DNA of 64,000 bases. It comes from Simmondsia chinensis. Lineage: Eukaryota; Streptophyta; Magnoliopsida; Caryophyllales; Simmondsiaceae. How positions within the stretch are numbered: position 1 is the stretch's first letter; every line of letters begins with the position of its first letter. Made by a program: the position numbers and the translations under genes. The notes below the pieces were generated by a model. That model searched no databases. It saw only the letters and a list, made by a program, of their open reading frames with translations, and was not told the DNA's origin. This document shows positions 1 through 10,507 of this stretch, piece by piece. The stretch spans positions 8,967,501-9,031,500 of the forward strand of contig JAGTTD010000022.1 in NCBI GenBank assembly GCA_018398585.1, written 5' to 3'.

Positions 1-1263
1 CATTACTAATGCTCATCTTCGAGACATCAATGATCGCCTTAGCAATGTAGAAAAGCTTGATCAAAAGATTGATCAGAAGTTTGAACAGATGCTTTTATGC
101 ATGAGACAGATGTTGTTTGAAAATGACTCCAAAAAAGAGGAACGTCTGCAGCAAATTGAGGCTAAGCTTGTGCATTTGCAGGATCAGGTTAATAAGCAAG
201 GAGAATCCTCAGTTAACGCGATCCTTAAGCCAACTAGTCAGATTCTTCCACCTGTGAAGTGGTTCAGCAGCAAGTAAACATTGACAGAACTAAAAGCTTG
301 GTTAGGAACCGAGGTAAATCTCCGATGATGCAACCTGAGGCAGGACCTTCAGTACAGGTTAGATCAGTTGAGGATCGACTTCCACAGGCTGAAATTGCTG
401 TAGAAAATCAGGATAGAGCCACAGAACAAGCTCATTCCAGATTGAATGGCTTGAATTCATATCAGAATTCAAGGCTGCCAAATTCTGTTTTGCATCACAG
501 GATTGCATATGATGATTTCGAGCATCATGACAGACCTTCTGGTCAGCAATTTCAGCGAAGATCAGTGAGCAATGACATGTCTTCTGGAGGCAGGAGTAGT
601 TCTCACAGGCAGCCAAGAGTGGAAATTGAACCTTTTGATGGTAAACAACCGGAGTTTTGGTTGAGAAGGTGTGATCGGTATTTTCAATATTATAACATAA
701 ATGAAGCTGAAAAGGTCAAGCTAGCTGCAATACATTTACATGGCGATCATGAGGCATGGTATTATAGTTTGTTGAAGAGCAAACCTAACCTTTCTTGGGG
801 CCAATTCGTAGAAGAAATGTGTGAATGATATGGAGAGGAAGAGATAAGTGATGTAGTGGACAGTTTGAGTAAGGTGTGCCAAACCTCTACCATGAGGGAG
901 TATATGATAAGATTTGAGAATCTACGAGCTAACTTGTTGTCAATAATATCCATTTCTCCGGAGGATTCAGAGGCATATTATGTCTCTTGTTTCGTTAGTG
1001 GATTGAAGCCTAGGATCAAGAATATGGTGAAAGCCATAGGTCCTAAGACATTGTCTAATGCTTGCAACAAGGCTAAGTTGATTGAAGCTACTTTAGCCAA
1101 TTCAAGTGACAAGAATAAGTTCAAAGACAGTAACTACAGACCGCAGCACAAGGATGTTTCTGGTTCCAGATTTAAGCTTGTTGTTGATAAAAGCTCAGTG
1201 AGGCTATGTTTTCATTGTAATCAGCCTTATTAGCCTGGTCATAGGTGTAAATCTTAGGCCTTA
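1..1263 (+). pseudogene. Element A gag remnant
   Basis: Gag packages the element RNA into virus-like particles. An N-terminal coiled-coil-like stretch (about 1-250, rich in Q, E, K, L) is followed by a retrotransposon gag core at about 610-1060 (FDGKQPEFWLRRCDRYF, then a YYVSCFVSGLKP block). It ends in a zinc knuckle of the CX2C...PGHXC type at about 1207-1250. The frame is broken: a shift near 260, an opal stop at 826-828 where an Arg codon is expected, and an amber stop inside the knuckle near 1231. The start codon is outside the window. The same architecture recurs in elements C, D and E. Confidence 0.88.
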
Positions 1264-2539
1264 ATGTCTGCAAGAGGGTCCCGTTCTAGTGTTGTTTCTG
1301 ACAGTGAAGATTCAAACGCTGAGGATGACAGTTATGATCCTTCTTCACAAGATGAATTGTTGGAGGATGAAGTTGAGATTTCCATGAAGGCTGGTAAAAC
1401 TTCTATCATTATTCTTATTGATAGTGGGAGCACGCATAGTTTGGTTGATCCCAAATTGATTAAGAGAGTGAGGCATGAAGTGACAAAAACTCATCCATTG
1501 GCGGTTATGGTGGTTGACGGCAACTCCATAACTACTCAAAATAAGTGCCTAGCATTTAAATGGTCTATGCAAGACCATCATTTCACCTTTGATTTTAGAG
1601 GCCTTCCCTTGGGAGGTTGTGATATGGTGCTAGGTGTAGATTGGATGAGAACTTTCAATCTGGTGGTGTTTGATTTTGATAAAATGATGGTAGCATTTGA
1701 GGTCCGTGGCACTGAATACTCATTGCAAGGCATTTCTGAGGAAGCACAACTTCGGTTGATTGATGGCAAACGATTACAAGGAGGAATCAAGAAGAAAACA
1801 ATTCAATGGCTTGGGCACTTGTTCGTTATTTCCTCTGTTGAACTACAGCAGGATATTAAGCCGGAGGTTCATGCCTTGGTTGAAGAGTTTGAAGATGTTT
1901 TTGAGCAACCAAAGAGCCTTCCTCCTCAAAGGAGTGTGGACCATGCCATTCCACTTCGAGCAAATGCCGATCCAGTTAAGATCAGGCTGTACCGATATGC
2001 TCATGCCCAAAAATCAGAAATTGAGAGACAAGTTGATGAGTTGCTTCACATGAGCCTCATTAGACCAAGCCATAGTCCTTTTGGTTCAACAGTGATCCTT
2101 GTGAAGAAGAAGGATGGATCGGCTAGGATGTGCATCGATTATTGACAATAGAATTCCTTGACAGTGAAAGATAAGTTTCCCATTTCCGTTATAGATGATT
2201 TGCTTGATGAGTTATATGGAGCATGTTTCTTCTGTAAGCTTGATTTGAGACAAAGGTATCATCAAATCAGAGTTCTTGAGTCGGATATATACAAGACTTC
2301 TTTTCAGACTCATCGTGGGCATTTCGAATTTGTTGTTATGCTGTTTGGCCAAACAAATGCTCCGACCACCTTTCAAGCGGCAATGAATGATGTTTTCAAG
2401 CCTTTCTTGAGGAGATCAGTGCTAGTTTTCTTCGATGACATATTGATTTATAGCTCCTCTTACGAAGATCACCTCATCCACCTTAGAGAAGTCTTTGTGG
2501 TGATGCGGCAGCATAAGTTCTTTGCTAAGCTGTCCAAAT
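1264..2539 (+). pseudogene. Element A protease and N-terminal reverse transcriptase, cut by element N
   Basis: The retropepsin motif IDSGSTHS starts at 1417, with the downstream LGVDWMRTF block near 1640. RT begins at about 1860 (PPQRSVDHAIPL, then LVKKKDG, CIDY, KLDLRQ and the catalytic [10 protein letters not shown] near 2430-2450, with both aspartates present). Two in-frame stops at 2143-2145 and 2149-2151 split RT just after CIDY. A Gly in the LRQGYH block is Arg here. The frame stops at 2539, where N begins. The rest of the RT palm resumes at 7922 after the target duplication aaat. Confidence 0.9.
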
Positions 2540-3342
2540 TGTCACGGGATGACACTTTCACCAGTGTCACGGCCTCCCAATGCCCTTAACTTCACCCCTA
2601 CGGTCCCTCGTTAAGACCCGTGATGCCACTTAGCTTCACTCCAAAAGTACCTCGCTAAGTCAGGCTAACCCCGAAAATGTGAGAGTGTTAAGTTACGCAG
2701 CGGAATAATATAATTTGGTAAGGAAAAGAAATAGAACCACACATACACATAGAGAGAGAGAGTCACGGTTTTAGAGAGAGAGAGAGAAGATGGAAGAGTT
2801 TTTGTGAAATGGGGAATTGCTTCCTCCCTTGGTATTTACACTTGTATTTATATACAATTTACATGGGACAAAGAAGAGCAAAATATGGTACTTGTGTTCC
2901 TTGCTTTTTCCCCTAGCCGTCCTCCTTGTCCTTTTTGTCCTATGGTGTTACTTTTTTGTCTCCTACTTTTGCTACACTTCTTTTACAAGTGTTGGGTTTT
3001 GGAGGGAAAACTCCTTGTCTCTTTGGGACCTCACTTGGCCGTCCCTATTGCTCCCCTAAGTGCACATCCTACACTTTTATTTTATTTTTACCTTATTCTA
3101 CCCGATACGATATTTACACGTATTTTACATAACGTCCTATGGACACGCCCCTATACGGATTTGTGCTGAGCACTTCACCAAAGGTTTGCGTCCTTACAAA
3201 ATTGGACTACGTACATAAATATATCCGTAAGAATATTCTAGAAGAGCCTAGAACGAACCGTGGCCTTCTGGAATATTCCCACCGTACATCGATACATAAT
3301 AAAATTATACAAAATTATTACGGAACTAAGCGATCCGTGACA
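2540..3342 (-). repeat. Element N 3' LTR
   Basis: 803 bp with TG...CA ends forming an 8-bp terminal inverted repeat (TGTCACGG/CCGTGACA). It carries (ag)n runs near 2753-2787. It is about 99 percent identical to the right copy. Confidence 0.96.
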
Positions 3343-3378
3343 CTCTCCCCCACCTAAGCTATTGACGCCCTCGTCAAT
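3343..3378 (-). promoter_or_regulatory. Element N polypurine tract and upstream hairpin
   Basis: Read on the minus strand, a G-rich purine tract (GGTGGGGGAGAG) abuts the LTR at 3342 and is the expected plus-strand primer. About 18 bases upstream on the minus strand, 3361-3378 can fold as ATTGACG-AGGG-CGTCAAT, a perfect 7-bp stem with a purine tetraloop. Comparable hairpins sit in the same place in elements D, F, G, K, L and the 30147-39635 unit. Confidence 0.75.
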
Positions 3379-3439
3379 GTTAGACGGTCTCGAGTTCTTT
3401 AGACGCCGTTCCTCTTTATTTGAGCCTTCCTCTTGTTCT

Positions 3440-6400
3440 TCATGTCTTCAAGTCCGGAAAGCCCTTCCATTTTACCAAATACACGAAGTACTTAGTCCGG
3501 TTCCTGCATCCCGAGCCTCGTTCTGCAGGTTCCTTCATTTCTGTTGGCAGCTCCACGTGATGCTTCACTGCCGGTTGTGCCACAGAACGGTAGCCCCGCA
3601 GCGTTGTCCCGTTTGGAGCGCTTTCGCACCCCGAGTGTTTTGGTTGTTTATTTTCAATGGGCAAAGGTCCGGGCACCCGTGCTTCCTCCACTCGAGCATC
3701 GATCTCGCTGTTCACGGTCTGTGCCTCCCCACAGCTTGTCCCAAACCCCTGCATTCTGTTTTTCGGGTCTGTTTTCAACAGCCCCTGTGCTGAAAAGTGA
3801 GGCGCACCCTTGCACCTCCCATGCCCACCCACGGGCAAGCCTTGTGCACCCAATCGTAAGTCAAGTGCACCCCAATGCAACCCATGCCTTGTCAAGCACA
3901 AGTTACGCCTAGCCGTGCGCAACCCATGCGCACTCATGTCCAAGTCAAGAGCCCTCGTGTGCAACCCATGCACACTCAAGCCCAAGTCGTGAGCCTTTGT
4001 GCACAGCCCCTGTGCACTCCAGCCCACATCGTGCACACACCCGAAAAGGTCGTGCACACTTAAGTCCCTGTTAGGCACGTCAAGGCCCAAGTCTTGCGCA
4101 TCCGATCTTGAGTCTCGACAATGCCCTCCACAATACAAGTTGTGCCCTGCAGTGAGCACCCCTTGCGTCACGTTCAGCATCCAGTGCACTATCAAATGCA
4201 CCACATGCGCCTCCCTGGGCACCCCCAGTTCGGCCCTGGACACACCCAGTTCGATCCTGGGCACTGCCAGTGCGGTCTTGGGCATGTCATGCCCAGGTCT
4301 GTCATGGTCCAGCCCAGGCGCAGTCCAGCGCCCCCTGTGCACTGCCTTTGCCCGGTCCTGGTCAAGCCTCTGCGTGGTCGGGGACCCTGTCCCAGGCCCC
4401 AACCTGTCTCTGCAGTGAACCTCCTCCCAAGGAAGCCCCACCTTGTCACACTTCTCCTCTGCCCATGTCCTTTGCGTGTAGGCCTCGGCCTCCTTTGCAT
4501 AGGACCTCAAAATTTTTGAAGAAGTGTCCCATTTTAGGATGTGCATCCCATGCACACCCCGTCCCAAGTGTTGTGCCTCAATTGGCACTCTAAATGCATG
4601 AGGGCGCACCCCATGTGCACCCAATGTCAAGCTCAGCGTCCCGAGTCCCAAGCTTCGTGCCTCCGGTCCTAAGTCATGCCTTGCAATGCCTAGGCCAAGC
4701 ACTCTCACGCCCACTATGTGCCCTGTCATGCGCAGCACCTGCGCACTCCAAAACAGCCCATGTGCGCCTCTTGCTCGGTCCACGGTCCTGAACTCCACCC
4801 TTGCCCCCAAAGGTGTTTGCTTCGGTTTGTAAGGTGGCCTTGTGTCTTCAAGTTCACTCGGTGCGTCCTTGGTTTGAGTCATCTTCATAACATCATTCCT
4901 CGGAAGTGAAAGTGATTTTAAGACATTGGAGAAATTCGTCCCCAACATCGTCTTGAAGTCACCTTCTAGGACCACCGTCAAACCCGGTGTGTCGTGCCAA
5001 CCCTTAGTGCAAGTTGGCACTACACGTCCCCTATCATAGATGAGCCTAGATGAAGATACCCCTCTCTTCATCCATCTCACCCCCTTGTCAAGGCCCAACC
5101 CGAGCTTCTCCGATCCTTGCCTCGAACCGGATTTTTGTTTGGCACCCTTGTCATCAAGTGCCTTGGTCTCAACAGTGACAAGCACCCCTGTGTTGACACC
5201 CCCGTGTCCCATTCTTGAGTGCCTTGTCCTTGGTGAGTCACGCCCACCTAAGTGCGCGCCTCCTTGGACCCCGGCGCACCCTTGCGCCAAAGTCAGCGTC
5301 ACCACGTCTGGAACCTTGGTGAGTGCCTGCACCTCGGTCCTCTGATCCTGGGCCTGCGTTTCAGCAAACACAGCACCCTGGGCCTCGATCGGTGTAGCCT
5401 GGGCCTGCACCTGAACCAGTGCAGCACCCCTGGCCAGCTCCTGTGTCGCCTGGGCCTGCGCCTGAACCAGCGCAGCATCCCAGGCCTGCTCCCAGACCAG
5501 CGCAGTCCCCTGCGCCTGTGTCCCGACATGGGCCAGTGCCCGATCCTGGGCATCAACCCGTGTCCTGCTTCTGTTGTCGCCAGTGCCTTCCGATTCCAGT
5601 GCCTTTGGCTGGGCCCGGCCCAGGACCTGTGCACTGACCTGCACAGCCATGTGCCTACCAAGCCCGACGTAGGCCTCACTCTCGGAAGCCCCGTGCACCA
5701 CCTGTGCAACCGTTCCAGCATCAGAAATCTGAACCTCTGCCTGCTCCCTGGCTTCGGTTCTATCAGCAGCACCTTGGGCCTGCAAAACACACGCATGCCC
5801 TTGTCCCTTGGCACACCCATGTGCCTCGGTTGTTCGTTGTGCACCCTGTTGTGCACCTTGCTCGACCTCCACGAACACACTTGTTTTGGTCTCTTGAGTC
5901 CCCTTGGCCTGCGCCCCATGCACACCCACGGCTGATCCATGCACGCCCCAACGTGCACCATATCGGACCTCAACACACCCCCGTGCCTTAGTCCCTCGGA
6001 TCCCCTTGGCCTGTGTCTCGGGCACACCCGTGGCTGACCCAAATGCAACATCACCCAAATTATTTTGGACCTCCACACTCTCAAGTGTCTCAGCCCCATG
6101 AGCCCCCAAGGCGTGCACAATGTGTGCACCCAAGGCAAACTCACGCACCACCATCCCAGACCCTAGTTCGGTCCCATCGGCTCGTGTCTGGTTTGTTAGG
6201 CACTCCTGTGCCCTCAGCTCAGACCCATGCGCAGTCCCATCGGCATGTGTCCTGGCATTCGTGCACCCCCGTGCACTCTCCTCGGTCCGGGCCTGCTTGA
6301 TGTCACACGCAGCACCCCGGGCCTGCGTCGCAGCACCCTGGGCCTGTGCCATGACACTCGCAGCACCCTCTATCTCGGCCCTGACATGGGCCTGCGTCTG

Positions 6401-7123
6401 AACCAACGCAGCAGCCCGTGTCTCGTCCGACTCTGCGACCTGTGCACCAGGTCCTGTCCGTCGTCCCTGGGCACTGTCCTGGTCTCCGTCTCTGCTGGGC
6501 CCTAGGACCTGTGCACCCGACACTGTCAGTTGTGCCTGGGCACGGTCCTGGGTCTTGTCCTGGCTAGTTCCTGGGACCTGTCCGCCTGACACTGCCTGCT
6601 GTGCTTCCGACACTGCCTGACATGTCTGGGTCCGGTCCTGGACAGCAACCTGCTCAGCGGCACGCAGGTCTCCCCCACCCTGCGTGCTGTCCCCTTCTTG
6701 TCCGCAGCAAGCACCCTCATCATCCGACCCCGTTTCTTGTTCAAGTGCAGCCACCCGCTCCACTAGTGCTTGTCTTTTTGGACATTCACGTGCGTAGTGA
6801 GGCTCACCACACAAGAAACAGTCATGACGCCTAGGTCGCTTGCCCCCACAACCAAAAGTACTTCTACCCGAAGTGCTCACGGTTGTGTGGACTTCAAGAT
6901 TTTCACCCGGCACCAACCCCATGTTGACACCGTCCATGTCAAGACTAGTAAGCGTACCTTTTATGATGAACCGGTCCTTACCCTTGCTTGACTTAGGCCC
7001 ACACGGTTGGATCTCCAACTCTCCTCTCGGTTTCTCCTCCTTTTGTGATGTGCCCGCACTCCTTTCCTTCTCGGTTTCACTCCCGGCTACGAGCAACCCT
7101 TTGCTCTGATACCACGCTGTCAC
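3440..7123 (-). CDS. Element N long ORF: gag zinc knuckle, degenerate repeats, protease remnant, chromodomain fragment
   Basis: An uninterrupted frame of 1227 codons. The upstream limit overlaps the PBS and LTR edge; the first ATG is at 6935-6937 (residue 63), the likelier start if translated. A CX2CX3HX4C knuckle lies at residues 102-114 (CFLCGEPHYAREC), as in plant gypsy gag. A long Ala/Gln/Gly-rich region follows with repeats of roughly 17 residues (AALVQ and QAQAT blocks). Around residues 710-745 a DFKTMLGTNF block resembles the C-terminal part of a plant retropepsin. A His/Leu/Gly repeat region comes next (DLGLSVHGLHT-like units). The last residues, YLVKWKGFPD, are the start of a chromodomain that breaks at the stop. 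No DSG, RT or DDE motif is seen. Function is unknown. It may be a gag-like fusion or a frame kept open by youth and stop-poor GC-rich repeats. Confidence 0.7.
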   Translation of the reverse strand: MTAWYQSKGLLVAGSETEKERSAGTSQKEEKPRGELEIQPCGPKSSKGKDRFIIKGTLTSLDMDGVNMGLVPGENLEVHTTVSTSGRSTFGCGGKRPRRHDCFLCGEPHYARECPKRQALVERVAALEQETGSDDEGACCGQEGDSTQGGGDLRAAEQVAVQDRTQTCQAVSEAQQAVSGGQVPGTSQDKTQDRAQAQLTVSGAQVLGPSRDGDQDSAQGRRTGPGAQVAESDETRAAALVQTQAHVRAEIEGAASVMAQAQGAATQARGAACDIKQARTEESARGCTNARTHADGTAHGSELRAQECLTNQTRADGTELGSGMVVREFALGAHIVHALGAHGAETLESVEVQNNLGDVAFGSATGVPETQAKGIRGTKARGCVEVRYGARWGVHGSAVGVHGAQAKGTQETKTSVFVEVEQGAQQGAQRTTEAHGCAKGQGHACVLQAQGAADRTEAREQAEVQISDAGTVAQVVHGASESEAYVGLGRHMAVQVSAQVLGRAQPKALESEGTGDNRSRTRVDAQDRALAHVGTQAQGTALVWEQAWDAALVQAQAQATQELARGAALVQVQAQATPIEAQGAVFAETQAQDQRTEVQALTKVPDVVTLTLAQGCAGVQGGAHLGGRDSPRTRHSRMGHGGVNTGVLVTVETKALDDKGAKQKSGSRQGSEKLGLGLDKGVRWMKRGVSSSRLIYDRGRVVPTCTKGWHDTPGLTVVLEGDFKTMLGTNFSNVLKSLSLPRNDVMKMTQTKDAPSELEDTRPPYKPKQTPLGARVEFRTVDRARGAHGLFWSAQVLRMTGHIVGVRVLGLGIARHDLGPEARSLGLGTLSLTLGAHGVRPHAFRVPIEAQHLGRGVHGMHILKWDTSSKILRSYAKEAEAYTQRTWAEEKCDKVGLPWEEVHCRDRLGPGTGSPTTQRLDQDRAKAVHRGRWTAPGLDHDRPGHDMPKTALAVPRIELGVSRAELGVPREAHVVHLIVHWMLNVTQGVLTAGHNLYCGGHCRDSRSDAQDLGLDVPNRDLSVHDLFGCVHDVGWSAQGLCTKAHDLGLSVHGLHTRALDLDMSAHGLRTARRNLCLTRHGLHWGALDLRLGAQGLPVGGHGRCKGAPHFSAQGLLKTDPKNRMQGFGTSCGEAQTVNSEIDARVEEARVPGPLPIENKQPKHSGCESAPNGTTLRGYRSVAQPAVKHHVELPTEMKEPAERGSGCRNRTKYFVYLVKWKGFPDLKT
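7102..7114 (-). other. Element N primer-binding site (tRNA-iMet)
   Basis: The minus strand reads TGGTATCAGAGCA three bases inside the 5' LTR. It is complementary to the 3' end of plant initiator tRNA-Met and fixes the element's orientation as minus. Confidence 0.93.
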
Positions 7124-7917
7124 GGGATGACACTTTCACCAGTGTCACGGCCTCCCAATGCCCTTAACTTCACCCCTACGGTCCCTCGCTAAGACCCGTG
7201 ATGCCACTTAGCTTCACTCCGAAAGTACCTCGCTAAGTCAGGCTAACCCCGAAAATGTGAGAGTGTTAAGTTACGCAGCGGAATAATATAATTTGGGAAG
7301 GAAAAGAAATAGAACCACACATACACATAGAGAGAGAGAGTCACGGTTTTAGAGAGAGAGAGAGAAGATGGAAGAGTTTTTGTGAAATGGGGAATTGCTT
7401 CCTCCCTTGGTATTTACACTTGTATTTATATACAATTTACATGGGACAAAGAAGAGCAAAATATGGTACTTGTGTTCCTTGCTTTTTCCCCTAGCCGTCC
7501 TCGTCCTTTTTGTCCTATGGTGTTACTTTTTTGTCTCCTACTTTTGCTACACTTCTTTTACAAGCGTTGGGTTTTAGAGGGAAAACTCCTTGTCTCTTTG
7601 GGACCTCACTTGGCCGTCCCTATTGCTCCCCTAAGTGCACATCCTACACTTTTATTTTATTTTTGCCTTATTCTACCCGATACGATATTTACACGTATTT
7701 TACATAACGTCCTATGGACACGCCCCTATACGGATTTGTGCTGAGCACTTCACCAAAGGTTTGCGTCCTTACAAAATTGGACTACGTACATAAATATATC
7801 CGTAAGAATATTCTAGAAGAGCCTAGAACGAACCGTGGCCTTCTGGAACATTCCCACTGTACATCGATACATAATAAAATTATACAAAATTATTACGGAA
7901 CTAAGCGATCCGTGACA
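7118..7917 (-). repeat. Element N 5' LTR
   Basis: 800 bp, starting TGTCACGG and ending CCGTGACA on either strand. It differs from the left copy by about eight substitutions and the absence of 3 bp near 7502. It is followed by the target duplication aaat (7918-7921). Confidence 0.96.
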
Positions 7918-7921
7918 AAAT

Positions 7922-8635
7922 GCTCGTTTGCTTAGACAAAGCATGAGTATTTGGGCCATGTCATCTCTCAAGAAGGGGTATCCACTGATCCTACTAACGT
8001 CCAAGCAATGCAAGATTGACCAATTCCATTAACCTTGAAGCAATTGAGAGGTTTTTTGGGTTTGACCGGATATTATAGGAAGTTCATTAAAGGATATGGA
8101 TCTATTGCAAAACCTTTAACTCAACTTCTGAAGAAAGATGTGTTCATGTGGTCAGAGAAGGCTCAGGCTGCTTTTGAGGCCCTCAAGTCACCTATGTGTG
8201 CAGCACCGGTGTTGGCCATGCCCATTTTTGCTGAATGTTTCATGCTGGAGACAAATGCAAGTGGTTCGGGTATAGGGGCTGTTCTTTCCCAACAAGGAAG
8301 GCCTATTGCTTATTTGAGTCAAGCTCTTAGTCTCAAGCATCAAGCTATGTCGACATATGAGAAGGAATATTTAGCAATTCTTCTAGCCGTTGAGAAACGA
8401 AGGCATGACTTGGATGGTCACAGATTCATTATTCGAACGGATCACCAAAACCTCAAGCACTTTCTTGAGCAAAAGATTTTGACAAGAATTCAAAAGAAGG
8501 GCCTAATGAAGATGCTTGGCCTTGATTATGTCATTGAGTACAGAAAAGGAAAGGAAAATGCTGCTGCGGATGCATTATCCAGAAAATGTGAGGATGTTGA
8601 ACAAGGATTCTACAGTGCAACAACCGTGGTGATTC
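7922..8635 (+). pseudogene. Element A: RT C-terminus and RNase H
   Basis: A's polymerase resumes directly after the N insertion. The RT thumb/connection block (LRGFLGLTGYYRKFIKGYGSIAKPL) runs from 8038. RNase H follows: LETNASGSGIG near 8250 has Asn where the first catalytic Asp is expected, while TYEKEYLAILLAVEK, IRTDHQNLKHF and AAADALSRK keep the other acidic residues. A stop at 8018-8020 lies upstream of the RNase H part. Confidence 0.9.
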
Positions 8636-9846
8636 CTTCATGGATGGAAGAAGTTTTTAAGTCATATGAAGGTGATTCTTTTGCCCAAGAGTGTGTGGCT
8701 GCTAACCTTGTGAAAGAGGCAGGGAAGGTTGACAATGAAGTAGGTACATCTGTGCAGAAGGGTCTGATCAGAATTCATAACAGGTTGTATATAGGTCCTG
8801 CAACAAAATTGAGAAACCAGATTATTCAAGCCTCTCATGATGCAGCTTGGGGAGGTCATGCTGGTGTAGAAGGTACTTATCAAAGGATTAAAGCTTACTT
8901 TAGTTGGCCAAGCTTGAAGAAGGCAGTGAGCGATTTTGTTAAGGCTTGCGAGGTATGTCAACAAACCAAGCTAGGAGATCATCGTTATAAGTGACTTCTT
9001 CAGCCCCTTCCCATTCCAGATGGAGCATGGATCAACATTAGCATGGATTTCATTGAGGGATTGCCAAGGTCTAAAGGCCAGGAAGTTATATGGGTGGTAA
9101 TGGATCGTTTCACCAAATATAGCCACTTCATTGCTCTTACCCGACTTCTTACAACTGAAAGATTAGCAAGGATCTTCCTCGACAATATATACAAGTTACA
9201 TGGGTTGCCTCAATCCATTGTTTCTAATCGGGACAAGATCTTTACAAGCAATTTTTGGAGGGAGTTGTTCAAGTTATTGGGCATTACATTGGCACTTAGC
9301 TCATCGTATCATCCACAAACGGATGGACAAATCGAGCGTGTTAACCAATGTATTGAGCAATATCTTCGAAGTATGGTTTTCACTCAGCCAAGAGAATGGA
9401 GCCGATGGCTCTCCCTAGCTGAATTTTGGTTCAACACACATGTACATGCATCTATTGGCGTCACTCCTTTCCAAGCATTGTATGGTCATGGCCTTCTTAC
9501 TCCATTTATGTTGCAACAACCCATGCCAACAACATTTGCAGCAACTGATTATATGCAGTAGAGGAAGCAAATGTTGCAACTTCTCAAAGATAATCTCTTA
9601 CAAGCTCAAGCAAGGATGAAGTTCTATGCTGAGAAAAAGAGGGTAGACAAAAATTATGAAGTTGGTGATATGGTCTACCTCAAATTACAACCTTATAGAC
9701 AGTCTTCTTTAGCTGTTAGGAAGAATGTCAAGCTAAGTGCTTGGTTCTTTGGTCCATACAAGATTTTGGAGAAAATTGGCAAAGTTGCATACAAACTTGA
9801 CTTACCTCCTCAATCATACATTCATCCGGTGTTCCATGTCTCTTGA
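8636..9846 (+). pseudogene. Element A integrase with GPY motif
   Basis: Integrase inserts the cDNA into the genome. The N-terminal zinc domain is at about 8820-8985 (H...H...CEVCQQTK). The DDE core follows: IDFIEGL-type block with the first Asp near 9045, IVSNRDK with the second near 9229, DGQIERVNQ with the Glu near 9330. The GPY motif (FGPYKILEKIGKVAYKLDLP) is at 9749-9810. In-frame stops occur at 8992-8994 (CGA to TGA), 9559-9561 and 9844-9846, so it is inactive. The catalytic triad residues are still visible. Confidence 0.9.
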
Positions 9847-10106
9847 CTTAAAGAGTAGGTCAAGAAGGGAGCTGAGAGCTCACGGGAGCCACCAGAAGCA
9901 GGAGCTCATGGGACTCTGCTGGTGCAACCTGCTACTGCCAAAGCTCGAAGAACAATGCAGATGGAAGAGGGTGCTTTGCAAGAAGGTTTGGTGCAATGGT
10001 GTAATTTGGACAAGAGCTTTGTGACTTGGGAGAATCTCATATTTTTGAAGAGCCAATTCTCTAGTTTCACTCCTTGAGGACAAGAAGCTTCTCAAGAGGG
10101 AGGGAA
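9847..10106 (+). pseudogene. Element A chromodomain-like tail and polypurine tract
   Basis: After the GPY motif, in a shifted frame, WCNLDKSFVTWENLIFLKSQF matches the second half of a chromovirus chromodomain (LVxWxxLxxxxATWED pattern). It is followed by CTTG-AGGA-CAAG at about 10073-10084 and the purine tract AAGAGGGAGGGAA at 10095-10106, directly before the LTR. Confidence 0.72.
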
Positions 10107-10507
10107 TATTATGATTCCTTAGATTTTAGTTGTCATTTGGTTGTATTACGAGTATTGTCTAGATTGTTGTTCTTGCCTTGTATTCAAATATTAATTGGCA
10201 GGCCCTTGGCTCCAAAAGAGGTCGGTTAGTTGGTCTTGGGGAGTTAAAGTTGGTGGCTGTTAGTTTGGCACCAGATTTATGTGGTTGAGTCGGTTAAGTG
10301 GAGGTCTTGATTCAATGTACTAGATCAAGTATAAATAGGCTCAAATCATGTAAATTCATCATTCAATCAATAACAATCAGATTTTCCTTTGGAAATTCTC
10401 TCTCTATTTCTTATCTCCTTCTCTATTTCTCATCCCTTTCACTTCTCTTCTCGTCTCAATCCCTTCTTCTACGAGGTTAACTTTCAATCTTGAATTGGAA
10501 GCTAACA
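10107..10507 (+). repeat. Element A 3' LTR
   Basis: 401 bp. It starts TATTATGATT where sister elements have TGTTATGAT, so the terminal TG has mutated, and it ends CTAACA. A TATA box (TATAAATA) lies at 10330-10337, followed by a CT-rich leader as in the LTRs of C, D, E and F. The junction to element B is at 10507/10508. Confidence 0.88.

Larger units (their letters stand above)
2540..7917 (-). mobile_element. Element N: young non-autonomous LTR retrotransposon with one giant ORF
   Basis: Two direct repeats (2540-3342 and 7118-7917) start TGTCACGG and end CCGTGACA. They are flanked by aaat at 2536-2539 and 7918-7921. The orientation is minus: next to the right LTR is the reverse complement of TGGTATCAGAGCA (tRNA-iMet PBS), and next to the left LTR is a purine tract on the minus strand. 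LTRs differ by about eight substitutions and one 3-bp gap in roughly 800 bp, so the insertion is recent. The interior of about 3.8 kb has no RT, RNase H or integrase, so movement would need enzymes supplied in trans. The interior is much more GC-rich than its surroundings. Confidence 0.95.
1..10507 (+). mobile_element. Element A: Reina-like Ty3/gypsy chromovirus, 5' end outside window, split by element N
   Basis: The plus strand carries gag, protease, reverse transcriptase, RNase H, integrase with a GPY motif, a chromodomain-like tail, a polypurine tract and a 3' LTR, in the order of Ty3/gypsy chromoviruses. The 5' LTR and PBS lie upstream of the window. Without the 5.4-kb insertion N the visible part is about 5.1 kb with a 401-bp LTR. 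That size and the short LTR suit the Reina lineage, though lineage assignment is by eye. Stops and frame breaks occur in gag, RT and integrase, so A is dead. It is inserted in the left LTR of element B. Confidence 0.9.

Noticed and set aside
2804..3357. Small open frames repeated at 2804-3357 and 7382-7935 as duplicated genes
   Set aside because: They lie in the two LTRs of element N and repeat only because the LTRs do.
3362..7109. Many plus-strand open frames across the interior of element N
   Set aside because: They are shadows of the minus-strand 1227-codon frame in GC-rich, stop-poor repeats and carry no domain.
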